Positions 50,390-62,531 of a DNA stretch of 64,000 nucleotides are shown here, piece after piece. The DNA comes from Flaveria trinervia (taxonomy: Eukaryota; Streptophyta; Magnoliopsida; Asterales; Asteraceae). Location: the NCBI GenBank assembly GCA_025506515.1, contig CM046452.1, forward strand, positions 69,559,080 through 69,623,079. The letters are read 5' to 3'. The position numbers were made by a program, and so were the translations under genes. The notes under the pieces were generated by a model that ran no database searches, was not told the DNA's origin, and was given only the letters and a program-made list of their open reading frames with translations. The stretch's first letter is position 1; the number at the start of each line of letters is the position of its first letter.

Positions 50390-51888
50390 ATCTTCAGGAA
50401 TGACCTCACTTTTCTTTTTAACGCTGTTGACCTCTAACAGATAGAGAAAACGTGGTTTGTCAAAAGCCTTTGTATAGAGGTCAGCGCGTTGAAAATCTAT
50501 GTTTATTTTACCACATCGATTAAGTTCTTTTCAAAGCAATCACGTATAAAGTGATATTTAATTCCGATGAGTTTGGTCATAGGATGTTGGACCAGGTTTT
50601 TAGTGACTGCAATTGCAGCAGAGTTATCAACAAAGATAGGAGTAGAAGAGAAATTCAAACCGTAATCCCCTATTTGCTGTTGAATCCATATGATTTGAGA
50701 ACAGCAGCTTGCAGCAGCAACGTATTCGGCTTCACAAGTTGACAGTACAACCGAGGTCTGCTTCTTGCATTGCTAGGTTACTAATCTTCTCCCAAAGAAC
50801 TAACACCCTGCTGATGTAGACTTGTAGTTCATCTTGCAGCCGCCTTAATCTGAGTCACTATATGCTGTAAGCTCAAAGTCATCATCATGAGGATACCACA
50901 ACCTAAGTGTGGGTGTGCCCTTCAGATAACGAAAAAGCCTTTTGACCCAAATAAGATGGTTCACCTTAGGCTTTGCCTGATATCATGAGCATAAACATGT
51001 AGCATACATGATATCAGGTCGTGAGGCAGTGAGATACATGAGAGATCCAATCATCCCTCGGTACATAGTGGCATCAACCAGATCACCATTATCGTCGGGT
51101 GCTACATCATGGTTTGTGGCAAGTGGAGTGTCAGCTGCAGAAGCATTCTCCATGTCAAACCGAGTGAGAATATCACCTACATACTTGGTCTGATGTAGGA
51201 AAATCCCATTTGGTGTCTGATCCACCTGTAACCCAAGAAAAAACTTCATCTCTCCCATTGCACTCATCTCAAACTCTGCCTTCATTACTACTTCAAATTC
51301 TTTACATAATTCTTCGTTCTTTGAACCAAAGATTATGTCATCGACATAGATCTGTACCAGCAGTAAGTCTCCATCTTTTTCTTTGATAAACAATGTACAG
51401 TCAATGACTCCCCTGCGAAAACCGTGTTTCACAAGATGAGTCGAGAGTTTCTCATACCAGGCCCTTGGAGCTTGGTGAAGTTCGTATAGCGCCTTGTCGA
51501 GTTTGTAAACTCTATCCCGATGATATGGATCCTCAAATCCCTCGGGATGACTCACGTACACTGTCTCTCTGATCTCACCATGAAGGAACACACTCTTCAC
51601 ATCTAGTTGATAAACTTTGATTTTCATATAAGATGCATAGGCAAGGAAGATGCGGATGACTTCCATCCTTGCCACGGGTGCAAACACTTCATTGTAGTCA
51701 ATACCCTCAACTTGTCGAAAACCCTGAACAACAAGCCGAGCCTTGTTTCTGATGATCACTCCCTGATTATCTTTCTTGCATTTCAAGACCCATTTGGTGC
51801 CAATGACCTTATCACCTTTAGGTCTATCCACTAGAGTCCATACACCCAACTTCTTAAACTGAAGAAGTTCTTCTTGCATGGCACTCAC
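50390..51888 (-). pseudogene. Copia reverse transcriptase and RNase H
   Basis: Reverse transcriptase is open for 301 codons (51888-50983): LGVWTLVDRPKG, GTKWVLKCKKD, ARLVVQGFRQ, APVARMEVIR, QLDVKSVFLHG (first catalytic Asp), APRAWYEKL, QIYVDDIIFGS (catalytic Asp pair), FFLGLQV and GSLMYLTASRPDI. RNase H continues with broken frames: AYSDSD, CEAEYVAAASCCSQIIWIQQ, FVDNSAAIAVT and KYHFIRDC (about 50880-50530), keeping candidate catalytic Asp, Glu and Asp. The piece ends near 50390. Stops interrupt it in RNase H, e.g. near 50845 and 50775. Confidence 0.9.
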
Positions 51889-52283
51889 CTAAGCCTCATC
51901 ATTCAGTGCTTCACTAACATACTTTGGCTCAAACTAAGACACAAAGCAACAATAGGCACCGTCGTGAAGGTATCCCTTTTCCATCACAGAGGCATAATCA
52001 GCTGAGTACAACTGATTTCTAGTCTGAACCCTTGACCTCACATATCCTATAACATTATCCAAAGGATGATAGACGATTAGACGTGAGCCAGGAGTTATGG
52101 GAACAACTACCTCAGAATCAAGATTGTGAACATTTGGTTCTGGATCTGAGGTAATAGGAGTTTGAGGTTTCGAAGGCTTAGAAGCATCACTATCAGATGC
52201 TTGTGGACTTGTGGTAGGCGGAACCTGTACATCCTGGTTGTTCTAATCATTTTTCTCATTTTCTTCATCAGAGGAAGAGTCAC

Positions 52284-53476
52284 TCACATCAAGTGCTCCT
52301 CCTGAGTTCGTAGATAATTACTTTGTGAACTGAATGGTGTTGAATCTTGAGACGGTGTGTTCAAGACATCATACATCATCTTGTTTGCCAACTCGTCTTC
52401 TGAAGCAGAAAGAGGTATGTTGAAGGACTTGAAGAATCCATCATAGTCGAAGAAGTAAGCAGGCCCTTTTCCAGCAGGTGGTGTGATGTATCTCTGAACG
52501 TCAACGTTACACCACACCTCTACTTGACCCGTTGAGTTGTTGTAAACTCTCTTGTTCGGTATGTTGTATCCTACAAAGATCCCTTCATCAACCTTCTCAC
52601 TGAATTTTACCTCCTGAGTCTTCTTTAGCAGGGTGCACGGAGCGCCAAACGGCTCGAGATACGCTAAGTTAGGTTTACGTCGTTGTAATAACTCGTAGCA
52701 CGTTTTTCCATGGCGTTTAACTACCAAAACTCGATTAAGTGTATAGCATGCATTTGCCACTGCTTCATTCAAGAATTGAATAGGCAGTTTCGAGTCTGCC
52801 AGCATAGTCCGTGCTATCTCTATCAAGCTGCGATTCTTCCGTTCAGCAACCCCGTTCATCTGAGGAGTGTAGGCAGAGGTAAATTGATGCACAATTCCCT
52901 TTTCCTTGCAATAGGCCTCCATCCACTGATTTTTGAACTTGGTTCCGTTGTCTGAGCACACTTGTCATACCTTCAGATTGTATAGGGATTCCAGTGTAGT
53001 TACCAATTCCTTGAAGGATTCAAATGTTTCTGATTTGGATTTCAGAACATTACCCAAGAGAATCTTGAGTAGTCATCAGTAAGTACATAGCAATACAAGT
53101 CGCCTGCGATGCTTCTTGTACTGACCGAACCAAACATATCCATGTGAAGGAGCTCAAGAGGAAGTTCTATAGAATGAACTTTCTTTTCCTTATGAGACTT
53201 CTTCGTCTGTTTGCCCTTTTTGAATGCAACACAGAAATCCGGGAGTTGGAAATTTTTGACATTTACTCCTCTCACAAGATCATTCTGGATCAAGTGATTC
53301 ATTTTTCTCAGATTTATATGTCCCATTCTTCTATGCCAGGAGATGGAGTCCTTCTCAGTAGCTTTGGACAAGAAGCATTGGACTTCACGATCCATTGTGG
53401 AGGCCTTTGAAAGATCCAAGACATAAAGATCATTATATCTTGAAGCTGACATTAGGACTTGGTCCTCCGGGATCAC
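52284..53476 (-). pseudogene. Copia integrase
   Basis: The zinc-binding part is HRRMGH...FCVAFKKGKQ, where the second Cys of the HHCC set is Phe (53345-53225). The catalytic core shows the first Asp in LLHMDMFGSV, the second in CSDNGTKF (about 52960) and the Glu in NGVAERKNRSLIE. The C-terminal segment includes GAPCTLLKK and GIFVGYN. The frame is interrupted between 53042 and 52961. In the intact family this enzyme inserts the cDNA into the host chromosome. Confidence 0.9.
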
Positions 53477-53497
53477 GTAGTCCTTCTTCAGAACGCA

Positions 53498-54249
53498 TCA
53501 CTTCTTGTTTTCAATGACTACTTTGAAGCCTTTATCACATATTTGAGAAACAGAAAGTAAGTTAATTTGTAATTGTTGGAAATAGTTTACCTTATCAAAC
53601 TTTATTTTTTCATTTGCCACTTCCCCTTGGGCTGTGATGTACCCGCCTTTGTTTCCAGCAAATGAAATATGCCCTCCTTTGATTTGTCTCACATTTGATA
53701 AGAGAGCTCTGTTCCTTGTCATGTGCCTGGATGCTCCGCTATCTACAATCCACGTGTTAGTCTCAGCACTATAGCGAACACCCTGCACATTCAATGAAAA
53801 CATTAGTTCATGTTAGGAACCCAAGCCTTCACTGGCTTAGGTTTCCCCGAGGAATCACACATCATAAACTCAACACATTGACCATTCGAGGTTGAGGGAA
53901 GCTCAGATTTCTGTTTGTTTTCATTTTCAGACACTGAGGCAGATTTTTCTTTCCATAGTCCAGCTTTGTGTAGGGTCTGTTTGTGATAAACAGACGACTG
54001 GCTGATGGGTTGAACTTTGGGTTCAATATCCCTTTTAGGAGGCGCCACTGAGTTATTCTTAAAAGAGCTAGTTTTAGATGCAGGAAGTTCAACTTTCCTT
54101 CTCGGTGTCTGATAATAAGGACAATGAGACGCAATGTGACCATACTCTCCACAATTGTAGCAAGATCTGTTTTCAACTCTACGGTTTATATGTTTTGGTG
54201 GAGATGTAGATGTCACACGGTCGACCTTATTATGTTTAGATTTAGACAC
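53498..54249 (-). pseudogene. Second zinc knuckle and aspartic protease of the Copia element
   Basis: CYNCGEYGHIASHC (about 54160-54120) is a complete CCHC knuckle. After Ser/Lys-rich sequence the protease reads WIVDSGASRHMT (about 53745) with the catalytic DSGA kept, then GGHISFAGNKGGYI. The knuckle and protease frames abut at 53803. Confidence 0.88.
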
Positions 54250-55232
54250 TTATTTGTTAGATGTATGATTGGGTTTTACAAAATTAATTGCTTTACCTGG
54301 TTTTACATATTGTATTTCTTGTTTACCTAGACTTTGACATGACGCTCGTGACTGATTAGGTTCAATAGTCTTTTTGGGTTCTGATTTTACTTTGTTTGAC
54401 CCCGACTTTAAATTAACCTTTTCAAACTCAATTTCTAGGTTAACACAAGGCATCTTTTCTTTTGTCTTTGAAGTGGCCTCCTTTTGTTTAGTGTCAGATT
54501 CATTGGACTTACTTATGGAATCTGGGTCACTAACAAGAGGAGTGGACACCACATGATCCTTGATGAGGTTATTGTTAAGCGGTTTACTTTTGGTGTAAAT
54601 CAAGGTCTCAGGTGGTGGGGGAACCATTTTGTATCCCAATCCCTCCATATTGTTTCTCTCTCTCTCACTAAGTGTTGGACAATATGAGATGAGCTTGTCC
54701 AACTGTGCAGTTTTTGTTTTAAGGAGTTGACTTCTACTTCTAAAATTGCTTTCTGCTTATTAGTTTCCTCTAGGGAGTTCAGATAGTACCTAATGTCATT
54801 TTCTTGGTTAAAGGAAACAACCTCTGTTTCCCTAAGCTGTTTATTCAATAGGTCTATCTTTTCCTTGTAACTGTGCTCGTTTTGTTTTAATACTCTATTT
54901 GCCTCAGTGCATAGTTCCAGATCCTTTACTAAGCTATCGTTATGATCTAATAACCTAGTAAATTTTAAATCTATACTTTCTCTAAATTTATTGCAATCTA
55001 AACAAACATGATTATTAAACAACTGGTCAGTTGTACTTACCTGAGATGTTGAAGATGAATCAACCATGAGCACAGAATCTTTTGTCTCTGGTTCTGGTGA
55101 TTCTGATGTTGATGTAGATTTTTCTTCTTCAGGCAGGTGGTTGACCACATGTGCAGTGTCTTCAGAATTTGACATCGCGAGCTCTACTGCTATATCTCCC
55201 TCACTGGTGGAATCGTCATCAATGTCCTTCAC
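54250..55232 (-). pseudogene. Copia gag linker with coiled coil
   Basis: An acidic Ser/Glu-rich start is followed by a long heptad-like stretch (about 55000-54700, LLDHNDSLVKDLELCTEANR, KIDLLNKQLRETEV, LEVEVNSLKQKL) that looks like a coiled coil. GLGYKMVPPPPETLIY and Lys-rich sequence follow. The piece is split by a frame change near 54650. It lies between the two zinc knuckles. Confidence 0.75.
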
Positions 55233-56633
55233 ACTAGCTATGTTGGACTCTCCCGGTGAAATGAACCGAAAGCTCCAGTCCTATCCTTCATCCTCATTAG
55301 CAGTCAAGGCTTTGGGGTCCATGCTTGATGAAGTAGAACTGCTAGATGTGGCCTTGTCCTGACGATTAAAGGAAGAGAAGGGATTGCCATTACCGGTCTT
55401 TTTTGGCTTCACACACTCCCGCTTGAAGTGCCCCTTCTCACCACAGTTGAAACAAGTTACCTTTGACTTTTTGAAGCCAAAGGTTGTGTCCTTGGTTGCA
55501 ACTAAGCTCTGCCTGGTCTTTTTGACAAACTTTTTAGCTCATCGGACAGCACTTGCCAAAGCCCATATTATGTCCATTCATTCCAATGCCATCTCGTCCA
55601 CCTGTTCATAATCCTCATCTGCCAGGTGACAATTTCCTATCTTTCCAGCAACTAGTCCATCATATGAGTGGACTACAACAACTAAGAGGTCCATGTGTTC
55701 TTTGGCCACCTCAACAGTCATGGTACCGAAGTTATCAGTTTTCAATTTTGCTGCATTAGCTTCAGGTATAATATACTGGGTTCTAGATGACCCTGACGTT
55801 TCGGACCCTAAAGTAGAAGTTTGTGCTGGAACTGTTGAGCTTGAGACGAATGCAGTCTGCAGTGGTGCTCCAGATGTCTTGGCCTGAGGAGTCGCATTGT
55901 AGAGTGTAGGATTCTTGTCATAGTTGGCCTTTTGTGCTCTGTACTTCACCCTAAGCTCCTCTTCTCTCAGTTTCAAAATGAAGTCATTTGTATCTAACTT
56001 CGAGAGCATCCCATTCTGTCTGAGATTTAAAACGAAAGAAGCCCATTTCTCCAGTAGACCATTAGCAAAGTTGGATGCCTTATCCTCCATCAACGTAGTT
56101 ACTCCATGAGCGTGCATCTCACTCATCAAGTGGTTTAATATTTCGATCACATCATCCAGGCCTCCCTTTCCCATTGAAGAGAAGTTGTCGAACTCCTTCT
56201 TCAAAGCTTTGGCCTTAATGGCCTTGAGTGAGGCATTTTCATCATACCTCTTCTCCAACGCATCCCATAGTTTCTTTGCTTGAGTATATTCCGAATACTG
56301 ATGGAAGATATCCTTCGGAATAGACTGAGTGAGCAAAGCGTAGACTTTCTTCTCAGCATTGTGTTTTACCTTTTGTGCATCAGGCATGCCACTTAGTGTA
56401 AGTTTGACTCCGTCAATTCTTACTGGCATGCTGTACCCCTACTCTATTGCCTCCCACAGATTTGTATCTACTCCATTTAAGTAGATTTCGAAACGTTGCT
56501 TCCATTGTGGGTAGTCGTCTAACGTGATAAGCTTAGGGGGTTTATTATGAATTCCCACTTCATTCTCCACAGCAGTAGATTCTGAATACGAGTATCTCTA
56601 CTTGCTGTGTATGCCGAAAACCGGTCCTCCATT
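55233..56633 (-). pseudogene. Copia gag
   Basis: The start is near 56633 (MEDRFSAYTASRD), with PPKLITLDDYPQWKQRFEIY in a neighbouring frame and a stop at about 56442. The long open part (56429-55578) reads KKVYALLTQSIPKDIF, AKKLWDALEKRYDE, LNHLMSEMHAHGV and NGLLEKWASFVLNLRQ, typical of the Copia gag core (UBN2-type). After a frame change, CFNCGEKGHFKREC (about 55450-55408) gives the first CCHC knuckle. Gag forms the virus-like particle in active relatives; this copy is broken. Confidence 0.88.
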
Positions 56634-56699
56634 TCACTTAACTTTAATTTTTAACAAATCTGCTTATGTGTGAGAATGAAGGTATGCGATTAGACTTAT

Positions 56700-56900
56700 T
56701 AGGGCGATTGAACTAGGCGAATGGTTCAATCGTGCGACTGAACAAATGCGGATGAGTTAGTCGGCCGAATGAACTAATGCGGTTGAACAATTCGAATAGG
56801 GATCTCAATCGAATGAGGGTACGAATGAGTCCAATCATGCGGTTGGAGAATGCGAATGAACTCAGTCGTGCGATTAAGCCAATCGTGCGACTGAACCTGC
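56700..56900. repeat. CpG-dyad array in the Copia leader
   Basis: CAATCGTGCGACTGAAC, AGTCGGCCGAATGAAC and ATGCGGTTG type units, between the primer site and gag. Confidence 0.82.
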
Positions 56901-57102
56901 AGAAGTTTGATAATTCGTAGGTTAAACGTGTTTTGGCCGTAAAAACTCGAATTTTCACAAACCCAAATCGCCGTATGCCAGAAAAACTAAAATTTATGGT
57001 CAGGAAACGTCTAAGACTCCGTTTGACACAAAAGGATTTTTTTTAAGAAAAAAACAATTTTTGTATCAAAACGATTGAATCAACACGTAATCAAGAGCCA
57101 AT

Positions 57103-57114
57103 GCTCTGATACCA
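57103..57114 (-). other. Met-tRNA primer-binding site of the Copia element
   Basis: The minus strand reads TGGTATCAGAGC, a perfect initiator Met-tRNA complement, two bases inside the 5' LTR. Confidence 0.92.
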
Positions 57115-57116
57115 CT

Positions 57117-57840
57117 TGTTAGAATCTGGTATATGAATGAAATACCAACTGATTAACGTGTAACCAAACCAAATAGTGCGGAATCCTATTTGATTGGCGA
57201 TCCAATAAGTGAGAACACACGTAGAAATAATTATGTATTGAATCTAACGTCAAGAATCGATTAGGAATCGATCTACTGCAATCTATGAACTTGGAGTACG
57301 AACATAGAGGCTTCTGGACGCTAGGGTACGTCTGGAGTCAAAGTGTATTAAATGCTTTTGTTTTTCCACGAATTAAGTGGTATTTATCGGTTAGGGTTGC
57401 TCATTCGGGCGACTGAACCATTCGTGCGATTGAGTCATACGGTTGGTCCATTCGCACGACTGAGTGTTCAGTCGTGCGACTGAGTCAGTCGCATGAAGTT
57501 GTTCGGGCGTATGGACTATTTAGGCGCATGGACACTCAGTCGCATGACCATTCGGACGCATGACTACTGTTGGGGCACAAGGTCCAGTCGGACGCATGAG
57601 AACTTCACTTAACCAAGTTTGAATGTATTCATTATTATAACATTATGTATACCAATTCAAACAATCACAAACCTATATAATCTAGTCAGTATGCATCACA
57701 CAACTCATTAATGAAATGTTAAACATTATAAAGCACAACCATATATTCTTATTTCATTAAACACCCAAGCATTACATAAGTGTAAGACATTCAATACATT
57801 ATTACATTAAGATCCGAATCTAGGTACATATGTATCAACA
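57117..57840 (-). repeat. 5' LTR of the Copia element
   Basis: 724 bp, pairing with 43592-44327. The dyad array is at 57395-57600. Confidence 0.93.
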
Positions 57841-58109
57841 AAATGCAATAATTTTGAAAAAAATACAAAAATGTTTAATAAATCAATTAATTTTTTTATT
57901 TTATGAATGAAAAGTTTAAAATTAGATTATTTCTTTTTAACTGCAGCACTTACTTGTACGTAACTAAATCATATCTTATCGAAAAATATTATTTTTAATT
58001 TTTAAAATTTTATTACAAACTATTTAATATTTTATTTATTTAACATGTACAATACACAAGGTACTAGACTAGTAATGATATTTAAGTCAAGTTTAATTTT
58101 CTATCATTA

Positions 58110-58388
58110 CTTAAGGGGGTGGGGTGCTCACGTTGAACATTTGTGATATGTCCCGGCACTCGTGGCCACACCGTCACTGCCCCCTGTACGCCACATTTTT
58201 TTCCTTTACACGACATGTACTTAGCGTGAAGTTTTATGTATGTGTGTGTATGGTATAGTGGTGTGGTGTGCCATGGTATGCAACACCCCTCGCCATCAAG
58301 TTTGAGTTTTAAATGTAGTGTATGTGGTGTGACGTGACAAAAAATTTGATTGGTGGGTATGTGGTATGGTGTGGTATATATGGTGTGG
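58110..58388. mobile_element. Possible MITE, cut on the right
   Basis: A GC-richer block starting AGGGGGTGGGGTGCTCACG, with GGTGTGGTGTG/CAACACCCC words repeated inverted inside. The right end seems to be cut by the LTR-like block that begins at 58389. Superfamily unknown. Confidence 0.35.
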
Positions 58389-61240
58389 TGTCACACCCCT
58401 AGCCGGCAGCGGAATCGTAGGGAGGTGACGTAATCGGATATTTTGAACATATGGTACTTAAGGAAACTTAAATTTCATTCATGCATTCAAAATAGACTTA
58501 GGCAATGTAACATCTGCTTATTTTCAAGTATAAACGCAAACTCAAATCCGTTTGAGTCAATCTTGTAAATCAAATTTATTATTTAGTCATTTTAGTTATT
58601 TTTATGTTCCAAAAATAATAAATGTGTCACTTAATCAATTTAAATTAAATTTTATAATTTATAAAATAATTTTTATCAATGTTAAAAGGTTATTAAATAA
58701 TCAACTAAAATAAAATTTTAATTACAAGTTCTTGTGAGTTTTATAAGTCAATAAAGATTTTATAAAAATAAGAATTTGTTCAATTAAATTTAAAGATATT
58801 GTAATTATTATTTTATTCATTTAAATTATTTAATTTTATATTTACTTAAATTCTAATCATAACCCTTTTTTAAAAGATTTGTAACTCACCATTAACACCA
58901 TTTAAACCCCACCTAACCTCAACTATAAAAGCAAGCTTTATGCCTCACTTTTTATTTGCTCATTCTCCAAAAATCTCACTCAAATATCTTTCTTTTATCC
59001 ATTGGTTTTAATCAACTTCAAGAATTTCATTGAGAAGTAATTTCATTAAGTTTCTAATACTAAGGTAATCTTATATTGTTCTTATATTATATATTTCTAT
59101 ATTGTTTTAATCATTCTAACATCCAATTGTTCTCATAACTTTATGTTTTTATTTTTATTCTTTCTTCTACTAAATCTCTTTTAAATTTTAATCATTATCA
59201 TTTGATCATTAACCTTCTAACATTCGCTAAACTTATAATAATCACTAACATTCTTAAAACAAGCTAACAACACACTAATGTAAACAAAGAATCCCGTTTG
59301 CATATGCAAGGCTATGTCGCCGCATTCGGTTATTCCACAAGATTATTTCTCTAAATGATGGCTATGCCAAACTCTTAGAATAATTTTTTATATGTGACAT
59401 CCGACAATTTACCGTTACCAAACTCTGTTAGTTTCGTTAGGTCTAGCATACACGTGTCGTGAGCACACACTAGTTGTTTTTGAACGTTGGTGACTTAATA
59501 ATAATAATCTATGATAAACAATAATAATCTAGTTATCATGTTGATTATTAGTTGTTATGTGGTTCATGAATTTACAATATTTTTAAATATCTATTTGTGA
59601 ATTTTACGCGATTACATGACAACGTGTTATATATATATATATATATATATATATTCTATGTATTATGTGACTTGTCGTAAATGTTTTGGATTATTATTGT
59701 TGGTTAATAGTACTTATAAATTATAGTCTAGATTATTTAAAAAGTATTAGAAAGATTATTTTTATAAAATAAATTAAAGGGGTTATTTTGTAAATATTTT
59801 TAACCAAATATTACCAAAATTACCCAACCTTAAACCCCCCAAACTTCATAATCGGCTGCAACCCCTCTTCCACCTTCTCTTTTGCGATTTTGATCAAGAA
59901 GCAACAAGAACAAATCGATTTTGATCTAGTTCAGCATTGCTACAAGTTCAATTGGTGATTTCTACACACCTAAAGGTTAGTTTTAATTAGTTTTTTTATG
60001 TTGGTTGTTCTTGATAAACCCTAATCCACGAAATTTTGATTAAAACATGAAATTGATGATTATTAGATGTTAATATGATGTTAGTTAGGTTGTATGATTG
60101 CTAGATTATGTTGATTATGCAAAAAATCCATGGATTGATCATCTAGTTCATACATTGCCATAAGAGGAACTTTTTATTCTTGGAATTCATGATTTGATGA
60201 TGCTAAGATGTTAGACGTAATGCTTAGATGTTAGTTTAATTGAATTGTGCAAGAAAATACATAAATTATAGATCTTGATCGTGACTTACTAAAAGTGGAA
60301 ACTTTTGTATATGATGTTTGGGAAATTGGATGTTTTGGAGGTGATTAACATGTTAGAATGAATGCTATGAACTTGATTAGGTATATGATTATTGAAATTA
60401 TGATTGAATTGGATGCTAGATCATTTTTGGGTGTTTCTTTTCGGAAAGGAAAACTTTATTTTTGTAAAACTTTGGATGTAATGATTTGGGTATGTTTGTG
60501 ATGTTAAGATCATGTTAGAATGATTGTTGATGATGTTTAATGTGATAGAATGTGAACATTGAGTTATATGGATGCTTGGTTGATCATGTAAGAAATTTAG
60601 GTTTGATGATCATACATGGTAATGAATAATAGTTAGTGTTTAGAGAATCATGATTGGGTTTGGAATTGGTTGTCACTATGTATGCTAGTAATATGACTAT
60701 GATTGTCATACATACGTGCGAATCTAAGGCCCCTACTTAGTAGGATTGGCACGGTTTATGATGTGAAGTCATGAGTGGCTTCACATGGCATGTGATGCAT
60801 GATTAGTCTTCGCGTATGAATTATTTGTTGTGATGTATTTATATATATTAAGCATGTTGATTGTTTGAGATTTGCATAAGTGTATGATGATCTAATGTGG
60901 TATGATGACCTAGGTAGAACCTAGGTTGATAATGTGATACGCATGGATAAATTGCATGATACTCTTGTATGTTAAGTTATCATACATGATTAAACAATAT
61001 TTCATCTAATATGTCACCAACGGGTCAAACAGGTCAACTAGGTTAACCTAGGGTTGTTAAGTTTTCTATGTACACATACTTATGTACTTGTGTGTTCTAT
61101 GTCATCTTTGAAGGGTTGTCTTTGAACCTATCACGAGTCTTTTTATTCATTATTAATATACACCAGATGAGTTCATACCCCTTTATGTTATAAACCTTAT
61201 TCTGGGAAAGGTAGCATACTAAAGGTATGTTGGTTTATTT
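58389..61240 (+). mobile_element. LTR-like block, right end unresolved
   Basis: Starts TGTCACACCCCTAGCC and continues GCGGAATCGTAGGGAGG, clearly like the starts at 28247 and 8528. The body includes a leader-like CCTCTTCCACC segment and a TGAGTTCATACCCC segment. I could not find a canonical CA end with a matching duplication: TGTGG follows TTTCA at 61660 and would match the left flank, and TGTCACA occurs at 61684. It could be a solo LTR ending at one of these, or a fragment. Confidence 0.45.
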
Positions 61241-61489
61241 ATGTTATTTGTCCTTATTATTATTATAATAACTATGTGAACATTTAGTGATGATATACTA
61301 AAGTGTTTAAATAAAATAATACTTAAATCAAATAGTATTAAATAATAAAAAGTTATGGAAACTTTTGAAAAGCTTGTAAATTTTTTTGTTTCTAGAAAAG
61401 ATGGTAAGTAGGATGTAAATATATAAAATGGTAAGATGTATAAAGAGATTTAAGATAGGGTGGGTGTTGATACGGTTGTAAAAATTTAT

Positions 61490-61935
61490 TATGTATAGGT
61501 TTCTATTTATTTTTTAAATGGTAAGGCTAAATGCTTATAACACTTTCTTCCGTGAATCTTATTCATGGATCTAACATTCAAACAATCTAACATTCAATGG
61601 TAACTTCACTAACAAAGACTAACATCACTAACAAAACTTTCATGTGGCTTCGTGAACCTTCTGTTCATGAAGCCAATGTGGACTGTCACATAACACCACC
61701 CTAACACCAGCCAATGATTAGGTAAATACACATAGGAGGTGTTTTTTATTCTAAGAAGTACTTCCTAACCTCTTTGTCTGCGCCGCGTAGACCATATGCA
61801 GACGCTAGACTTTGCAGATTGTTTGTTTTTTTGGAATACGTTCATTAAAAAACATTTTTCTGATGTCTGCGTGGAGAAGACACGAACCTACCACTTCTAA
61901 GGTCTTCTAACCTCTTCTAAACTTTTCAATACATT
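61490..61935. mobile_element. Possible MITE remnants
   Basis: 61500-61730 contains two palindrome-like words (TTCCGTGAATCTTATTCATG, TTCGTGAACCTTCTGTTCAT). 61730-61935 has hAT-type wording (GTTTGTTTTTTTGGAA, GTCTGCG, CAGACG) with CTTCCTAACCTCTTTG and TTCTAACCTCTTCTAA at its sides. Ends are not resolved. Confidence 0.3.
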
Positions 61936-62020
61936 CCCACCTCCCCCTATCGGCTGCCCCACCTCCCCCAACTGGCTGCCCCACCTCCCCCACCGATCGA
62001 ACCACTGCCGACCCCCCTCC
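61930..62020. repeat. GGGGGAGGTGGGGCAGCC repeats
   Basis: On the minus strand, two to three short tandem units of about 20 bp join the broken dehydrogenase fragment. Confidence 0.7.
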
Positions 62021-62021
62021 C

Positions 62022-62525
62022 CCAAGGAGAACAACATCAGACTCCTTAGCGGTGGCGAGTGTTTCCTCCGACAACGAAAATCCGGTAAATCCAAAGCAAC
62101 TCCACCTATAGACATCTCCTTGAACTTAAACTCAAGCCCTAAAACATCATAACAGAAATAGTAACCACAATAAAATCTATAACAACCCTACCTATGAACA
62201 TACATACATACATACATACATACACATACACGTAAGCAAGATTGAGGACATTTTTGGTGACAGAGATCACTTCGGCACCGATTCCATCGCTGGGAAGCAA
62301 GGTGATGGAGTAGGTTTTGGTGGCGGAGGCAGTGGCAGAGCACCGGACTTTGAGTGGTCGGGGACCGATGACGACGGCGATAGCGATGGTGAGTGTAATC
62401 TGAAGGGTTTGAGGTTGATGACTTGCAGTAAGGTCGCCATTGATGATGATTCTTGAACTCATGGGCTCATTGAAAGAGAAGATCGTGGTTAGGTGTTGGA
62501 ATGTTGTTGGAGCATATATTGTCAT
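62022..62525 (-). pseudogene. 3-isopropylmalate dehydrogenase fragment, exons 1-2
   Basis: The minus strand shows a transit-peptide-like Ser/Thr/Ile-rich start, then PLKVRCSAT and SITLLPSDGIGAEVISVTKN (62300-62240). This matches the N-terminus of chloroplast 3-isopropylmalate dehydrogenase, which oxidises 3-isopropylmalate in leucine synthesis, but the usual PGDGIGPE has become PSDGIGAE. An intron-like gap follows (about 62233-62139, ending TTTTAG and carrying a TACA repeat). Exon 2 then continues LEFKFKEMSIGGVALDL, and after a 1-bp deletion near 62069 LSEETLATAKESDVVLLG. Homology stops at 62022, where GGGGAGGTGGGGCAGCC repeats begin. About one quarter of the gene is present. Retention of the intron argues for DNA-level duplication rather than retrocopying. 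Confidence 0.8.
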
Positions 62526-62531
62526 ATATAG

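Larger units (their letters stand above)
43592..57840 (-). mobile_element. Copia retrotransposon, Sirevirus-like layout, 14.2 kb
   Basis: Two LTRs of about 730 bp (57117-57840 is the 5' LTR, 43592-44327 the 3' LTR) are flanked by the perfect duplication AAATG (43587-43591 and 57841-57845). On the minus strand the order is primer site, leader with repeat array, gag with zinc knuckle, long coiled-coil linker, second zinc knuckle, protease, integrase, reverse transcriptase, RNase H, then about 6 kb holding non-coding repeats and one extra ORF, a polypurine tract and the 3' LTR. Stops and frameshifts break every gene. By eye, the first 150 aligned LTR bases differ at about ten places, so the insertion is not recent. 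Integrase before RT makes it Copia; the great length, extra 3' ORF and repeated palindromes suggest the Sirevirus group. Confidence 0.92.

Noticed and set aside
61660..61690. End of the LTR-like block at TGTGG or TGTCACA
   Set aside because: Neither candidate gives both a canonical family end and a matching duplication, so I left the end open.
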